DNA from: Duganella sp. 1411
GTDB lineage: Bacteria > Pseudomonadota > Gammaproteobacteria > Burkholderiales > Burkholderiaceae_D
Length of the DNA: 64,000 bases
Direction: 5' to 3'
NCBI RefSeq assembly: GCF_017833525.1
Contig: NZ_JAFICD010000001.1
Location: 930,001 to 994,000 of the forward strand
Positions 20,573 through 30,369 of this stretch are shown here, one piece after another. Under the pieces are notes generated by a model that was not told the DNA's origin, searched no databases, and was given only the letters and a program-made list of their open reading frames with translations. Position 1 is the stretch's first letter, and each line of letters opens with the position of its first letter. The position numbers were made by a program, and so were the translations under genes.

Positions 20573-22369
20573 ATGCCCGCCCCCAGCCCCCTCGCCGATG
20601 CCGACGGCATCGTCAAAATCATCATCCGCAGCAACGGCGCCGCGCTGCCGGACGACCACCGCCTGATCTCGCTGACGGTCAACAAGGCCGTCAACAAGCT
20701 GTCGCAGGCGCGCCTGATGTTCGACGACGGCGACATGCCGGAACAGGCGTTCCCGCTCAGCGACGGCGCCGCCCTGGTGCCGGGCGCGAAAATCGAGATC
20801 GAGGCCGGCTACGGCGACAGCGCCGCGCTCATCTTCGCCGGCGTGGTGGTGCGCCACGGCATCCAGATCAGCGGCGTCAACGACAGCCGGCTGGTGGTCG
20901 AGTGCCGCCACGCCGCCTTCCCGCTGACCCTGTCGCGCGACAACGCCAACCACGTCAGCGCCACCGACAGCGACGCCATCGGCGCCATCCTCTCGGCGGC
21001 CGGCGTCGCCGCCACCGTCGACGCCACCGAGGCGCAATACGACGGCCTGGTGCAGTTCCACAGCAGCGACTGGGACTTCGTGCTGGCGCGCGCCGGGGCC
21101 AACGGCCTGCTGGTGATCACCGGCGACGACGGCGTCACGGTACAGGCGCCGGCCACCGGCGCCGAGCCGGTGCTGGGCCTGACCTACGGCATCGACCTGA
21201 TCAGCCTGGAGGCCGACATCGACGCCCGCACCCAGTACGCCCAGGTGACCGGCGTCAGCTGGGACCCGTCCACCCAGCAGGTGGCCGAGCAGCAGGCCAA
21301 GCCGCCCAAGCTGGGCCTGCAGGGCGACCTGGACGCGGACACCCTGGCCGCCGTCGGCGGCATCGCCGCGCTGCGGCTGCAAACGCCGGTGCCGCTGGCC
21401 ACCAGCGCGCTCAAGGCCTGGGCCGGCGCGCGCCAGATGAAGGCGGCGCTGGCCCGGGTGCGCGGCAACGTGCGCTTCCAGGGCAGCGCGCTGGCCGTGC
21501 CGGGCGTGACGATGAGCCTGGCCGGGGTCGGCAAGCGCTTCAACGGCAAGGTCTACGTCAGCGCGGTCGAGCACACCATCGCCGACGGCAACTGGACCAC
21601 CGAGGCCGAGTTCGGCCTGGCGCCGGACTGGACGGCGGCGCCGGGCGGCCCGGGCGGCGCCGCCGAGGCGGCCTCCGGCCTGCTGCCCGGCGTCGGCGGC
21701 CTGCACATCGGCGTGGTGAGCAAGCTCGACGAGGACCCCGCCGCCCAGCACCGGGTGCAGGTCGTCATGCCGGTGTCGCAGAACAAGACCAAGGGCGTGT
21801 GGGCGCGCCTGGCCAGCGCCTACGGCTCGGAGGCGGTGGGCGCCTTCTTCATCCCCGAGATCGGCGACGAGGTGATCGTCGGCTACTTCAACAACGACCC
21901 CGGCAATCCGGTCGTGCTCGCCAGCCTGTACAGCAGCAAGCGCACCCCGCCGTATCCGCTGACGGCCGACAACTTCATCAAGGCCATCGTCACCAAGGGC
22001 TTGCTCAAGGTCGAGTTCGACGACGACAAGAAGGTGATGACCTTGCTGACGCCGGCCGGCAACACCGTCGTCATGAGCGACGACGCCAAGTCCATCGTCA
22101 TGACCGACCAGAACGGCAACAAGGTCGCGCTCGACGGCAAGGGCATCCTGCTCGACAGTCCGTTCGACGTCGTTATCAAGGCCGCCGGCAAGATCACCCA
22201 CGACGCCGGCGCCAACATCGAATCGACCGCCGGGGCCGACCTCAAGCAGTCGGCGCTGAACATCAACAGCAACGCCTCGATGTCGCTGGTGGCCAAGGGC
22301 GCCTCCAGCGCCGAGCTGTCGGCGGCCGGCCAGGTCACCGTCAAGGGCGCGATGGTGGCGATCAATTGA
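20573..22369 (+). CDS. VgrG-like central spike protein (Afp8-like)
   Basis: 598 residues: N-terminal gp27-like domains, a linker rich in Gly (GGPGGAAEAASGLLPGVGG), the gp5-like OB fold (IGVVSKLDEDPAAQHRVQVVMP, VWARLASAYGS, FFIPEIGDEVIVGYFNNDPGNPVVLASLYS) and a C-terminal beta-helix of short repeats. It forms the trimeric spike at the tip of the needle. No extra effector domain is fused. The start is the ATG 9 bases after the previous gene; the longer frame lies in the previous gene. Confidence 0.93.
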   Translation: MPAPSPLADADGIVKIIIRSNGAALPDDHRLISLTVNKAVNKLSQARLMFDDGDMPEQAFPLSDGAALVPGAKIEIEAGYGDSAALIFAGVVVRHGIQISGVNDSRLVVECRHAAFPLTLSRDNANHVSATDSDAIGAILSAAGVAATVDATEAQYDGLVQFHSSDWDFVLARAGANGLLVITGDDGVTVQAPATGAEPVLGLTYGIDLISLEADIDARTQYAQVTGVSWDPSTQQVAEQQAKPPKLGLQGDLDADTLAAVGGIAALRLQTPVPLATSALKAWAGARQMKAALARVRGNVRFQGSALAVPGVTMSLAGVGKRFNGKVYVSAVEHTIADGNWTTEAEFGLAPDWTAAPGGPGGAAEAASGLLPGVGGLHIGVVSKLDEDPAAQHRVQVVMPVSQNKTKGVWARLASAYGSEAVGAFFIPEIGDEVIVGYFNNDPGNPVVLASLYSSKRTPPYPLTADNFIKAIVTKGLLKVEFDDDKKVMTLLTPAGNTVVMSDDAKSIVMTDQNGNKVALDGKGILLDSPFDVVIKAAGKITHDAGANIESTAGADLKQSALNINSNASMSLVAKGASSAELSAAGQVTVKGAMVAIN

Positions 22370-22415
22370 CGCCCGCCACCGCCATTCCGACCCACTCTTC
22401 ATTCCAAGGACCGCC

Positions 22416-22715
22416 ATGCCCCCCGCCGCCCGCCTGACCGACATGCATGTGTGCCCGATGGTCACCCCCGGCCTGCCGCCCATCCCCCACGTGGGCGGGC
22501 CCGTGCTCGGCCCCGGCGTGCCGACCGTGATGATCGGCAAGCTGCCGGCCGCCGTGGTCGGCGACCAGTGCCTGTGCGTGGGGCCACCGGACTCGATCGT
22601 CATGGGCTCGATGACGGTGACCATCGGCGGCAAGCCGGCCGCGCGCGTGGGCGACCCGTGCGCCCACGGCGGCTCGGTCACGCTGGGCTGCCCCACCGTC
22701 ATGATCGGAGGCTAG
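22416..22715 (+). CDS. PAAR-like spike-tip protein (Afp10-like)
   Basis: 99 residues with PAAR-type repeats: AARLTDMHVCPMV, GPGVPTVMIGKLPAAVVGDQCLCVGPP and GKPAARVGDPCAHGG. His and Cys residues can bind the single metal at the tip. It sharpens the VgrG trimer. AAGGA lies upstream of the ATG. Order in this cluster is PAAR before gp25. Confidence 0.92.
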   Translation: MPPAARLTDMHVCPMVTPGLPPIPHVGGPVLGPGVPTVMIGKLPAAVVGDQCLCVGPPDSIVMGSMTVTIGGKPAARVGDPCAHGGSVTLGCPTVMIGG

Positions 22716-22719
22716 CGCC

Positions 22720-23142
22720 ATGAGCACGGAGCACTCCTTCCTCGGGCGCGGCTGGGCCTTCCCGCCGACCTTCAGCAAGGGCGGCGCCGGCGGCCGGGCG
22801 GCGATGACGGCCGGCGCCGACGACATCCGCCAAAGCCTGCACATCCTGCTGTCGACCGCGCCGGGCGAGCGCGTCATGCGCCCCGAGTTCGGCTGCGGCC
22901 TGAAAAACCACGTGTTCGCCAACGTCAGCCACGGCGCCATCGTGCAGATGAAGGACTTGATCGAACGCGCCATCCTGTTCTTCGAGCCGCGCATCACGCT
23001 CACCGACATCCAGGTCAGCGACCAGGACATCGCCAACGGCCGCCTCGACATCAGCCTGCACTACACGGTGCGCATGACCAACACCCGCAGCAACATGGTC
23101 TACCCGTTCTATTTCATCGAGGGCACCAATGTCAATCCGTGA
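22720..23142 (+). CDS. GPW/gp25-family baseplate protein (Afp9-like)
   Basis: 140 residues with the gp25 pattern: DDIRQSLHILLSTAPGERVMRPEFGCGL, then IERAILFFEPRITLTDIQV and a final LHYTVRMTNTRSNMVYPFY. gp25 starts sheath assembly around the tube in the baseplate. It begins 4 bases after the PAAR stop and overlaps the next gene by 14 bases. Confidence 0.93.
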   Translation: MSTEHSFLGRGWAFPPTFSKGGAGGRAAMTAGADDIRQSLHILLSTAPGERVMRPEFGCGLKNHVFANVSHGAIVQMKDLIERAILFFEPRITLTDIQVSDQDIANGRLDISLHYTVRMTNTRSNMVYPFYFIEGTNVNP

Positions 23143-26100
23143 CGCCGCGGCGGACCAGCTGATCGTGCGCGACGGCACCAGCCAGGACGACCGCCAACTG
23201 CAACCGCTGCAGGACGGCTACTTCGACCTGGCAGAGATGCCGTTCGCCGACCTGCTGGCGATGGCGCGCGGCCACGCCGCCCTGGTCACCTTCCACCGGG
23301 CCGACAACCAGCCCGACGGCGACTGGCAGGCGTATTTCTCGGCCGACGAAACCATCGTGCTGGCGCGCATGCTGGCGGCGCGCCTGCCGATTTACCACGC
23401 CCGCTTCGAGCGCTGGTGGGATGCCTGCCGCGACCGCCGCGACGACCTGCCGCGCCCCTGGTACGCCGACGCGCGGGACTTGCCGATGCGGCCGCTGGCC
23501 GAGCTGCTCGACGGCTGGTTCACGGCGCTGGCCGACGCCCCCGGCGCCGTCGGGCGCGCGCTGCACGCGCTGCTGGCCGGCGTGATCGCCAGCCTGTGCG
23601 ACGAGCGCGCCGGCTTCGCCGCGCTGCTGCCGGCGCCGGGCGTGACGCTGGGCCCGGCCTGGCGCGCGCCGCCCGGCGCCCACGCCGCGCTCAGGCCGTC
23701 GGAGCTGCGCTCGAGCTACCATTCGTATGTCAAGGCCATCGAAATGGTGCAGCAGGAGGCGCGCCGCCAGCTGCCGGCGTCGCTGGTCAGCGGCAACCAC
23801 GAACCGGGCGCGGCCCTCTTGATCGCCTTCATCCGCATGGCCCAGCGCCTCGATACCCGGCTCAACCGCTACACCGGGCGCCACATCGATTTCTACTACG
23901 ACCGCGTGCTGCGCGCCGGCCGCCTGGCGGCCGTGCCCGACCACGCCTACCTGGTGGTGGCGCCGTCGGCGCTCGGCGCCAGCGTCGAGATCCCCGCCGG
24001 CGCCGCCTTCATCGCCAAGCGCGACGGCCAGGAGCTGGCCTATTTCGCCGACGACGCCCTGGTCGTCAGCGACGCCCGGGTCCAGGCGCTGCACACGCTG
24101 TATTTCCACCGCGATCCGCATGTGTCGCCGGAGACCGACATGGACCGCGGCGGCCGGCTGCCGGCCGCGCTGTCGTGGCCCAGCAGCGCCTGGACGCGCG
24201 ACATCGCGCCGCCACCCCGGCAGCTGCCGCCGGTGCCGCCGCCACAACGGCCGCTGCCGCTGCTGGGCGCGCCCAAGAACGGCGCCCCGGAGGCGCCGGC
24301 GCGCGACGCCCGGCTCGGGTTTGCCGTGGCCAGCAATGTGCTGCTGATGCGCGAGGGCCGGCGCCGCATCACGCTGGAGCTGCATTTCACGTCCGCCAAG
24401 CTCAAAACCCGGCTGGCCCGGCTCGAGAAGGTCATGCGCGCCCAGAAAAGCCGCGCCGGCTACGACGCCGCGGACGCGGACCAACCGCTCAGCGGGCCGC
24501 AACGGCCGCGCGCGGCCATCAACGGCACCGTCGACCAGATCGAACAGGAGGCGACCATGATGCGCATCCTCGGCGGGCTGTTCAAGATCGAGCTGACCGG
24601 CCCGGCCGGCTGGATCGCGCTGTCCTGGTACCAGCCGTCGACGCCGGACACGCGCCAGCGCTACGGCGACGGCGGCTACACGCTGGCGCTGCAGTGCGAG
24701 CTGCCGCTGGAGGCGCCGCCGGTGGTGGCCTACAACCGCGCGCTGCACGGCGAGGACCTCGACACCGCCGTGCCGGTGATGCGCCTGCTGCTCAACCCGG
24801 ACAGCTACGTCTACCCCTACGGCCTGCTGCGCGACCTGACCGTGGGCGCGGCCACGGTCACGGTCGACGTCGCCGGCTATCGCCAGTTGAGCCTGAACAA
24901 CCAGCTCGGCCAGCTCGACCCGGCCAGCCCGTTCCAGCCGTTCGGGCCGATGCCGGTGGTCGGTTCCTACCTGATCGTCGGCAGCGGCGAGGCGGCCGGC
25001 AAGGACCTGACCCACTTCCACCTCGACCTCGAGTGGGGCGAGCTGCCCGAGCTGGCCGGCGGCTTCGCCGAGTATTACCATGACTATTCGGCGCCGCCGT
25101 CGACCGACGAGTACCTGGCCCGGGTCGAGGCGCTGACCGACGGCGTGTGGGGCCCGGACGACAGCCGCGCGCCGCAGGTGCGCCTGTTCGCCGACGACTA
25201 CCGCCGCAGCGCCAGCCGGCGCGTGCTCAAGCGCAGCCGGCTCGACTGCGACAGCGTGCTCGGCCGCCTGCACCCGCTGGCCCCCGGCCAGGCCGGCGGC
25301 GCGCCGTACAGCACCGCCGCGCGCGACGGCTATTTCAAGTTCACGCTGGCCGCGCCGCGCTTCGCCTTCGGCCACCGCGAATATCCGCAGGCGCTGGCGC
25401 ACGCCATGAAACGCAGCCTGCGCAACAAGGACGGCCGCTTCCTGGCCGGCGTGCCGGAGGCGCCCTACACGCCGCTGGTGTCGGGCATCACCGCCACCTA
25501 CACGGCGCGCGCCGGCATCGCCCTGCACCGCCGCGGCGACGCCCCGGCCGGCACGCTCGACGACGCGCTGCTGCACCTGCACCCGCACGGCTGGGAGGCG
25601 GTCGACGTCGCCAACGCCCGGGGGCCGACGCTGATTCCCAGCTATTCCGAGCTCGGCTATCTGCACATCGGCCTGTCGGCCAGCGACTTCGACGCCCCGC
25701 TGACCCTGTTCTTCCACCTGCAAAACGATTCGCTGCCGGATGCCCCGGCGGCGGCCGCCTGGAGCTATCTGTCCGGCAATCAGTGGCAGCCATTGCCACA
25801 GCACAACCTGCTATCGGACAGCACCGGCGGCTTCATGACGTCCGGCGTGGTGACGCTGCGGGTGCCGTCCGACATCAGCCTCGCGCACACCGTCATGCCG
25901 GGCGGCCTGTACTGGCTGCGCATCGGCGCGGCCGGCAAGCTGGGCGGCTTTTGCAGCCTGTACAACGTCCACACCCAGGGCTTGTGCGTGCGCCGCGCGG
26001 TGGCCGACATGCAGGCCACGGCGCTGCTGACCCTGCCGGCCGGCAGCATCACCGCCAGCCGCGCGCCGATTCCCGGCCTGGGCAAGGTCAGCCAGATCAT

Positions 26101-26905
26101 CGCCAGCCGTGGCGGGCGCCTGGTCGAGGACCGCGCCCAGCGCCACACCCGCATCGCCGAACGGCTGCGCCACAAGGGCCGCGCCGTCACGCCGGCCGAC
26201 TACGAGGCGCTGATCCTCGAGCGCTTCCCGGAGATCCACAAGGTCAAGTGCTTCCCCAACCTGTGCATGGACGGCGACGACCCGCGGCGCTGGGTGCGTC
26301 CGGGACGGGTGCTGATCGTCGTGCTGCCGCCGCTGCTGCCGGGCGCCCCGCTGCACGCCATGCCCCAGCTCAACGGGCTGCTGGTGGCGCGCGTCAAGGC
26401 CTACGCCCGGACGCTGGCGCCGCCGGCGGCCACCATCGACGTGCGCCACCCGGTCTACGAACAGATCCAGGTGCGCTGCACGGTGCAGCTCAAGCCCGGC
26501 CTGGCCGGCGGCCGCTACATCGCCCGCCTCAACGACGACCTGGCGCGCTTCCTGTCGCCGTGGGACCGCGGCAACGGCCGGGTCCACTTCGGCTGGAGCC
26601 TGCGCGAGCACGATGTCGAATCCTTCATCATCGGCCTCGACTATATCGCCGACGTCAGCGCCTGCTCGCTGCTGCGGGTGGCGCCGGCCGCCGACGGCGG
26701 CTACACGCTGACCGACACGGCGCTGCACGGCGTCAAGCAAGTGTCGTGGAAGTATCCGTGGAGCGTGGCGGTGGCGATCGACAAACACTTGATCGAGGTC
26801 AGCGACAAGAAGGGGCACGCGCAAACGGCCAATCTGCACACGCTCGACATCGGTTCGACATTCATCATTTCACCGGAGGCCAACGATGGCACAGCAAAGT
26901 CGTGA
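23129..26905 (+). CDS. Large baseplate J/gp6-like wedge protein (Afp11-like)
   Basis: 1,258 residues, the longest baseplate gene of the cluster. The C-terminal third has the baseplate-J features: RLRHKGRAVTPADYEALILERFPEIHKVKCF, and the end IIGLDYIADVSACSLLRV. It makes the wedge ring joining spike to sheath in Afp/PVC particles. Its start overlaps the gp25 gene and its end overlaps the next gene by 20 bases. A Pro-rich tract (PPPRQLPPVPPPQRPLP) lies near residue 360. Confidence 0.87.
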   Translation: MSIRDAAADQLIVRDGTSQDDRQLQPLQDGYFDLAEMPFADLLAMARGHAALVTFHRADNQPDGDWQAYFSADETIVLARMLAARLPIYHARFERWWDACRDRRDDLPRPWYADARDLPMRPLAELLDGWFTALADAPGAVGRALHALLAGVIASLCDERAGFAALLPAPGVTLGPAWRAPPGAHAALRPSELRSSYHSYVKAIEMVQQEARRQLPASLVSGNHEPGAALLIAFIRMAQRLDTRLNRYTGRHIDFYYDRVLRAGRLAAVPDHAYLVVAPSALGASVEIPAGAAFIAKRDGQELAYFADDALVVSDARVQALHTLYFHRDPHVSPETDMDRGGRLPAALSWPSSAWTRDIAPPPRQLPPVPPPQRPLPLLGAPKNGAPEAPARDARLGFAVASNVLLMREGRRRITLELHFTSAKLKTRLARLEKVMRAQKSRAGYDAADADQPLSGPQRPRAAINGTVDQIEQEATMMRILGGLFKIELTGPAGWIALSWYQPSTPDTRQRYGDGGYTLALQCELPLEAPPVVAYNRALHGEDLDTAVPVMRLLLNPDSYVYPYGLLRDLTVGAATVTVDVAGYRQLSLNNQLGQLDPASPFQPFGPMPVVGSYLIVGSGEAAGKDLTHFHLDLEWGELPELAGGFAEYYHDYSAPPSTDEYLARVEALTDGVWGPDDSRAPQVRLFADDYRRSASRRVLKRSRLDCDSVLGRLHPLAPGQAGGAPYSTAARDGYFKFTLAAPRFAFGHREYPQALAHAMKRSLRNKDGRFLAGVPEAPYTPLVSGITATYTARAGIALHRRGDAPAGTLDDALLHLHPHGWEAVDVANARGPTLIPSYSELGYLHIGLSASDFDAPLTLFFHLQNDSLPDAPAAAAWSYLSGNQWQPLPQHNLLSDSTGGFMTSGVVTLRVPSDISLAHTVMPGGLYWLRIGAAGKLGGFCSLYNVHTQGLCVRRAVADMQATALLTLPAGSITASRAPIPGLGKVSQIIASRGGRLVEDRAQRHTRIAERLRHKGRAVTPADYEALILERFPEIHKVKCFPNLCMDGDDPRRWVRPGRVLIVVLPPLLPGAPLHAMPQLNGLLVARVKAYARTLAPPAATIDVRHPVYEQIQVRCTVQLKPGLAGGRYIARLNDDLARFLSPWDRGNGRVHFGWSLREHDVESFIIGLDYIADVSACSLLRVAPAADGGYTLTDTALHGVKQVSWKYPWSVAVAIDKHLIEVSDKKGHAQTANLHTLDIGSTFIISPEANDGTAKS

Positions 26906-27725
26906 GTCGCTCAAGCGCTCGTTCAAACAAGGCCAGATGCCGGCGCAAAACGCGTTTAGCGACCTGATCGAGTCGATGCTCAACATCGTCGACCAGCAGT
27001 TCGACAAGACCGAGGCCGACGGCCTGAAGGTCGGGCAGATCAAACAGGGGCGCCTGATCAGTTTTTACCGCGACATCACCCACAAGAGCGCGATCTGGTC
27101 GGTCAGCATGAACCCGGGCGGCAACGGCCTGGTGTTCGGCACCGGCGGCGTCGACGACGACACCGCCGTGGACAAGGGCGACAACGCCTACAGCAAGGCG
27201 ATGGAACTGCGGCCGGCGCCCGAGGTGGCGTTCGCCCCGACCACCGGCGACGCGGCGCCGCCGTCGAGCCAGTTCCAGCTGGAACTGCACGGGCGCACGG
27301 TGGCCGACGGCCGCATCGGGCGCGCGGTGGCCGGCGTGCTGGCCGACGGCGAGTGGCACGACCTCACCGGTCCGCTGACCGGCTGCCACGCGTTCGAGGT
27401 GATGGCCGGCACCGGCAAAAAAGGCTCGGGCCGCTACGCGCTGATGCACGCGTTCGCGGTCAACACCTTCCATGGCGGCAAATACGACATCACCTACCAC
27501 CAGGCCCATTTCGGCAGCAAGTGCACCCGCATGCTGCTGCGCTGGACCAAGGAAAAAGGACCGGCCGGCCACACCTACCAGTTGCAGATCCGCACCGGCT
27601 GTCCGCTGGAGGAAGCCGGCACGCCCGACCGCCAGCGCACCCGCATCCAGGTCTATCTGACCCAGCTGTGGTTCGATCCGGCGATGGATGGCTGCGCGCC
27701 CGACGGCGCCGGGGGCGGCAAATGA
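26886..27725 (+). CDS. Probable eCIS fibre/receptor-binding-type protein
   Basis: 279 residues. The N-terminus (RESLKRSFKQGQMPAQNAFSDLIESMLN) matches a short motif shared by tail-fibre-like proteins of eCIS clusters that docks on the baseplate. Residues ~40-115 look like a linker domain and the rest (HAFEVMAGTGKKGSGRYALMHAFAV, QLQIRTGCPLEEAGTPDRQR, QVYLTQLWFDP) a beta-rich head. I infer target recognition; no known receptor domain is seen. GGAGG precedes the ATG, which lies inside the end of the Afp11-like gene; it overlaps the next gene by 4 bases. Confidence 0.65.
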   Translation: MAQQSRESLKRSFKQGQMPAQNAFSDLIESMLNIVDQQFDKTEADGLKVGQIKQGRLISFYRDITHKSAIWSVSMNPGGNGLVFGTGGVDDDTAVDKGDNAYSKAMELRPAPEVAFAPTTGDAAPPSSQFQLELHGRTVADGRIGRAVAGVLADGEWHDLTGPLTGCHAFEVMAGTGKKGSGRYALMHAFAVNTFHGGKYDITYHQAHFGSKCTRMLLRWTKEKGPAGHTYQLQIRTGCPLEEAGTPDRQRTRIQVYLTQLWFDPAMDGCAPDGAGGGK

Positions 27726-27997
27726 TGGCCACCGTGACCTTGCGCGACGACGAGGGCCGGCTGGTGATCGAGGCGCTGGCCGAGCTGCCGTTCAAGACCG
27801 TGTTCGAGCTGATCGGAGACCTCAACCGGCAGGCGGTGGACGGCGCCGGCGGCCCCGGCGGCCGGCCCTACCACGTCGGCAGGGACGACCTCGAGCTGAT
27901 GCTGCGCGCGCTGGCGCAACTGCCGTATGAGCGGGTGCACCGGCTGCTGGAGGCGCTGCGGGCGCAGCTGACGCAGTCGCGGGGAGAGCCGGCGTGA
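27722..27997 (+). CDS. Small eCIS protein with an internal duplication
   Basis: 91 residues, no recognised family. It has two similar ~20-residue helical units: EALAELPFKTVFELIGDLN at about 17-36 and RALAQLPYERVHRLLEALR at about 64-83, joined by a Gly-rich loop. ATGA couples it to the fibre-like gene and a 4-base overlap couples it to the Afp12-like gene. A paired helical adaptor between baseplate and fibre would fit, but this is inference. Another ATG at 27725 is in frame. Confidence 0.68.
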   Translation: MMATVTLRDDEGRLVIEALAELPFKTVFELIGDLNRQAVDGAGGPGGRPYHVGRDDLELMLRALAQLPYERVHRLLEALRAQLTQSRGEPA

Positions 27998-30366
27998 GCG
28001 TCCCGCTGACCATCGGCCGCCTGGCGCCGGACCCCGACGGGCTGGACTTCGCCGCGCTGCAGAAGGCCGGCCTGGCCTTCGTCCAGGAGCTCAGCGGCAA
28101 CCACTGGACCGACTACAACGCCCACGATCCGGGCGTGACGATACTCGACCAGCTGTGCTACGCGCTGACCGACCTGGCCTACCGCTCGGCGCTGCCGCAC
28201 GAGGACTACCTGGCCGCCGCCGACGGCGCCATCGACCTGCGGCGCCACGCGCTGCACCGGCCGCAGGACGTCTTTCCCAGCGAGCCGGTCACCGACGACG
28301 ACTGGCGCCGCCTGCTGTACGACCGCGTGCCCGAGATCGACGACGTCTGGTTCGACGACCGCGGCGCCGGCCTGGTCGACGTCAAGCTCAAGGCGTGCGA
28401 CGACCCGGGCGCCAACGTGGCCACCGCCGCCGTGCGCAAGATCTTCGCCGCCGACCGCGCGCTGTGCCAGGACATCGCCAGCGTGGTGGTGCTGCGCACC
28501 CGCGACTTCTACCTCAGCGGCGACATCGAGGTGCGCAGCATGCGCGACGCCGCCGAGGTCTACGCCGACATCGTCTTCCAGTGCGCGCAGCAGGTCGGCT
28601 CCGGGCTGCGCCTGCACGATTACGCGCAGGCGGCCGGCGACGCCCCGGCGCTCGACAAATTGTTCTGCGGCCCGTTCACCGAGCACGGCCTGATCCGTGC
28701 CGAGGGCCGCCGCCACGCCCACGCGGCGATATCGACGCTGCGCCTGATCGGCGTCATCCGCGGCATCGAGGGCGTGCGCAAGGTGCACCGGCTGGAGGTG
28801 CTCGACGAGCACGGCCACCCGCTCGACAGCGACCCGGCCGATTTGCCGGACGGCGAAGTGCCGCGCATCCCGCTCGACCAGCAGGACCGGGGCCGCCTGA
28901 ACCTACACTTCATGAGCAAGTCCGAGGCCGAACTGGGGGCCGACGACGAAGGACGGCAGGACGGCGCGCCGGCCCGCTCCAACGCCGCGCTGCGCGACGC
29001 CGCCCGGCCCCACCTGAACAAATTGCGCTTCGAGCGCCGCACCGTGCGCGAGCGCCAGGCCTCGCTCGAACACCTGGTGGTCGAGCCGCGCGGCGCGGGC
29101 AAAGCGCTGGACCATTACTATTCGATCCAACACCAGTTCCCGGCCATCTACGGCATCAACGCCTACGGGGTGCCGGCCAGCGCCGCGCCGGAAACGCGCG
29201 CCGCCGCCCGCCAACTCAAGGCCTACCTGTACATCTTCGAGCAGGCCATGGCCAACTACGTGCACGGCCTGGCCAACATCGGCCAGCTGTTCTCGATCCA
29301 GCGCAACGCCCGCCGCTCGTACTACACGCGGCCCATCACCGACGACATGTTGCCCGACATCGAAGCGCTCTACACGATGGCGCCGCACGAGATCGCGCGC
29401 CAGCTCGACGAGATCCGCCAGTGCTTCGATCCACACGAGGACCGGCGCGACCGCGTGCTCGACGTCATGCTGGCCATGTACGGCGAGCGCTACACGCAGC
29501 AATCGCTGCGCAAGTTCAATTTCTACTTCACCGCGCGGCAGGACATGCGCGCCTGGCTGCTGGAGAACAAGCGCGCCTTTCTGGTGCGCATCGCCGCCAT
29601 CGGCAAACACCGCGCCGCCGGCTTCCGCTACGACCTGCCGGCCTGGAACACGGACAACGTCAGCGGCGCGCACCGCAAGATCGCCATCCTGCTGGGCCTG
29701 CACAGCCTGCGCTGCTGCCGGCCGCTGTGCGACGTGTTGCGCCGCCACGGCCTGCGCATCGTCGACGGCGACGAGGCCGGCGCCACCTTCGACCAACTGC
29801 TGGAGCGCCTGGAATCGCGCGCCGCCACGCCGGAGCTGCGCGTGCCGCGCGGCGTGTTGCACCAGCCCTTCCCGCACGACGGCGACAGCGCGCCGGCCGA
29901 CGTCACCGCGCTGACGCCGGCGCAAAAACGGCGCTTGCGCCTGCTGAACATGAAAAGCGAAGGCTTTCATCTGATCGAGCACACGCTGCTGCGCCCGCGC
30001 CAGGCCGCCGACGACGCCGAGGCGAAGGACGACTTCTACAGCTTTCAGGTCAGCGTGGTCTTCCCCGGCTGGACGGTGCGCTTCGCCTCCGCCGAATTCC
30101 GCAAGCTGGCGCAGGAAACGGTGACCCTGAACCTGCCGGCGCACGTGATGCCCAACTTTTATTGGCTCGGCCACGACGACATGGAGCACTTCGAATCGCT
30201 TTACCCGGACTGGCTCGACAAGCTGCGCGCGGTGGTCAACGCGTCGCAGCAGGCCGTCGAGCCGGCCGGCGGGATGCTGGCGGCGCTGGACCAGGCGTCG
30301 GCCGGCCTGCGCCACTTCCTGCAATCGTTGCCGGCCGACGCAGGCCCGCGCTCGCGCTGGGTGTGA
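27994..30366 (+). CDS. Baseplate wedge protein (Afp12-like)
   Basis: 790 residues from a GTG start with GGGGAGA upstream. NHWTDYNAHDPGVTILDQLCYALTDLAYRS near the N-terminus is the DPGVTILE/D motif of Afp12/baseplate-wedge proteins. LIEHTLLRPR and the FYSFQVSVVFPGWTVRF segment near the C-terminus are also typical. With the Afp11-like protein it makes the heterodimeric wedges of the baseplate. It ends 4 bases before the tape-measure gene. Confidence 0.86.
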   Translation: MSVPLTIGRLAPDPDGLDFAALQKAGLAFVQELSGNHWTDYNAHDPGVTILDQLCYALTDLAYRSALPHEDYLAAADGAIDLRRHALHRPQDVFPSEPVTDDDWRRLLYDRVPEIDDVWFDDRGAGLVDVKLKACDDPGANVATAAVRKIFAADRALCQDIASVVVLRTRDFYLSGDIEVRSMRDAAEVYADIVFQCAQQVGSGLRLHDYAQAAGDAPALDKLFCGPFTEHGLIRAEGRRHAHAAISTLRLIGVIRGIEGVRKVHRLEVLDEHGHPLDSDPADLPDGEVPRIPLDQQDRGRLNLHFMSKSEAELGADDEGRQDGAPARSNAALRDAARPHLNKLRFERRTVRERQASLEHLVVEPRGAGKALDHYYSIQHQFPAIYGINAYGVPASAAPETRAAARQLKAYLYIFEQAMANYVHGLANIGQLFSIQRNARRSYYTRPITDDMLPDIEALYTMAPHEIARQLDEIRQCFDPHEDRRDRVLDVMLAMYGERYTQQSLRKFNFYFTARQDMRAWLLENKRAFLVRIAAIGKHRAAGFRYDLPAWNTDNVSGAHRKIAILLGLHSLRCCRPLCDVLRRHGLRIVDGDEAGATFDQLLERLESRAATPELRVPRGVLHQPFPHDGDSAPADVTALTPAQKRRLRLLNMKSEGFHLIEHTLLRPRQAADDAEAKDDFYSFQVSVVFPGWTVRFASAEFRKLAQETVTLNLPAHVMPNFYWLGHDDMEHFESLYPDWLDKLRAVVNASQQAVEPAGGMLAALDQASAGLRHFLQSLPADAGPRSRWV

Positions 30367-30369
30367 CGT

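Noticed and set aside
20477..25804. Two long minus-strand open frames (741 and 890 codons) across the spike and wedge genes
   Set aside because: Both are antisense to clearly recognised eCIS genes and give Val/Gly/Ala/Arg/Gln-rich nonsense; they arise from codon bias.
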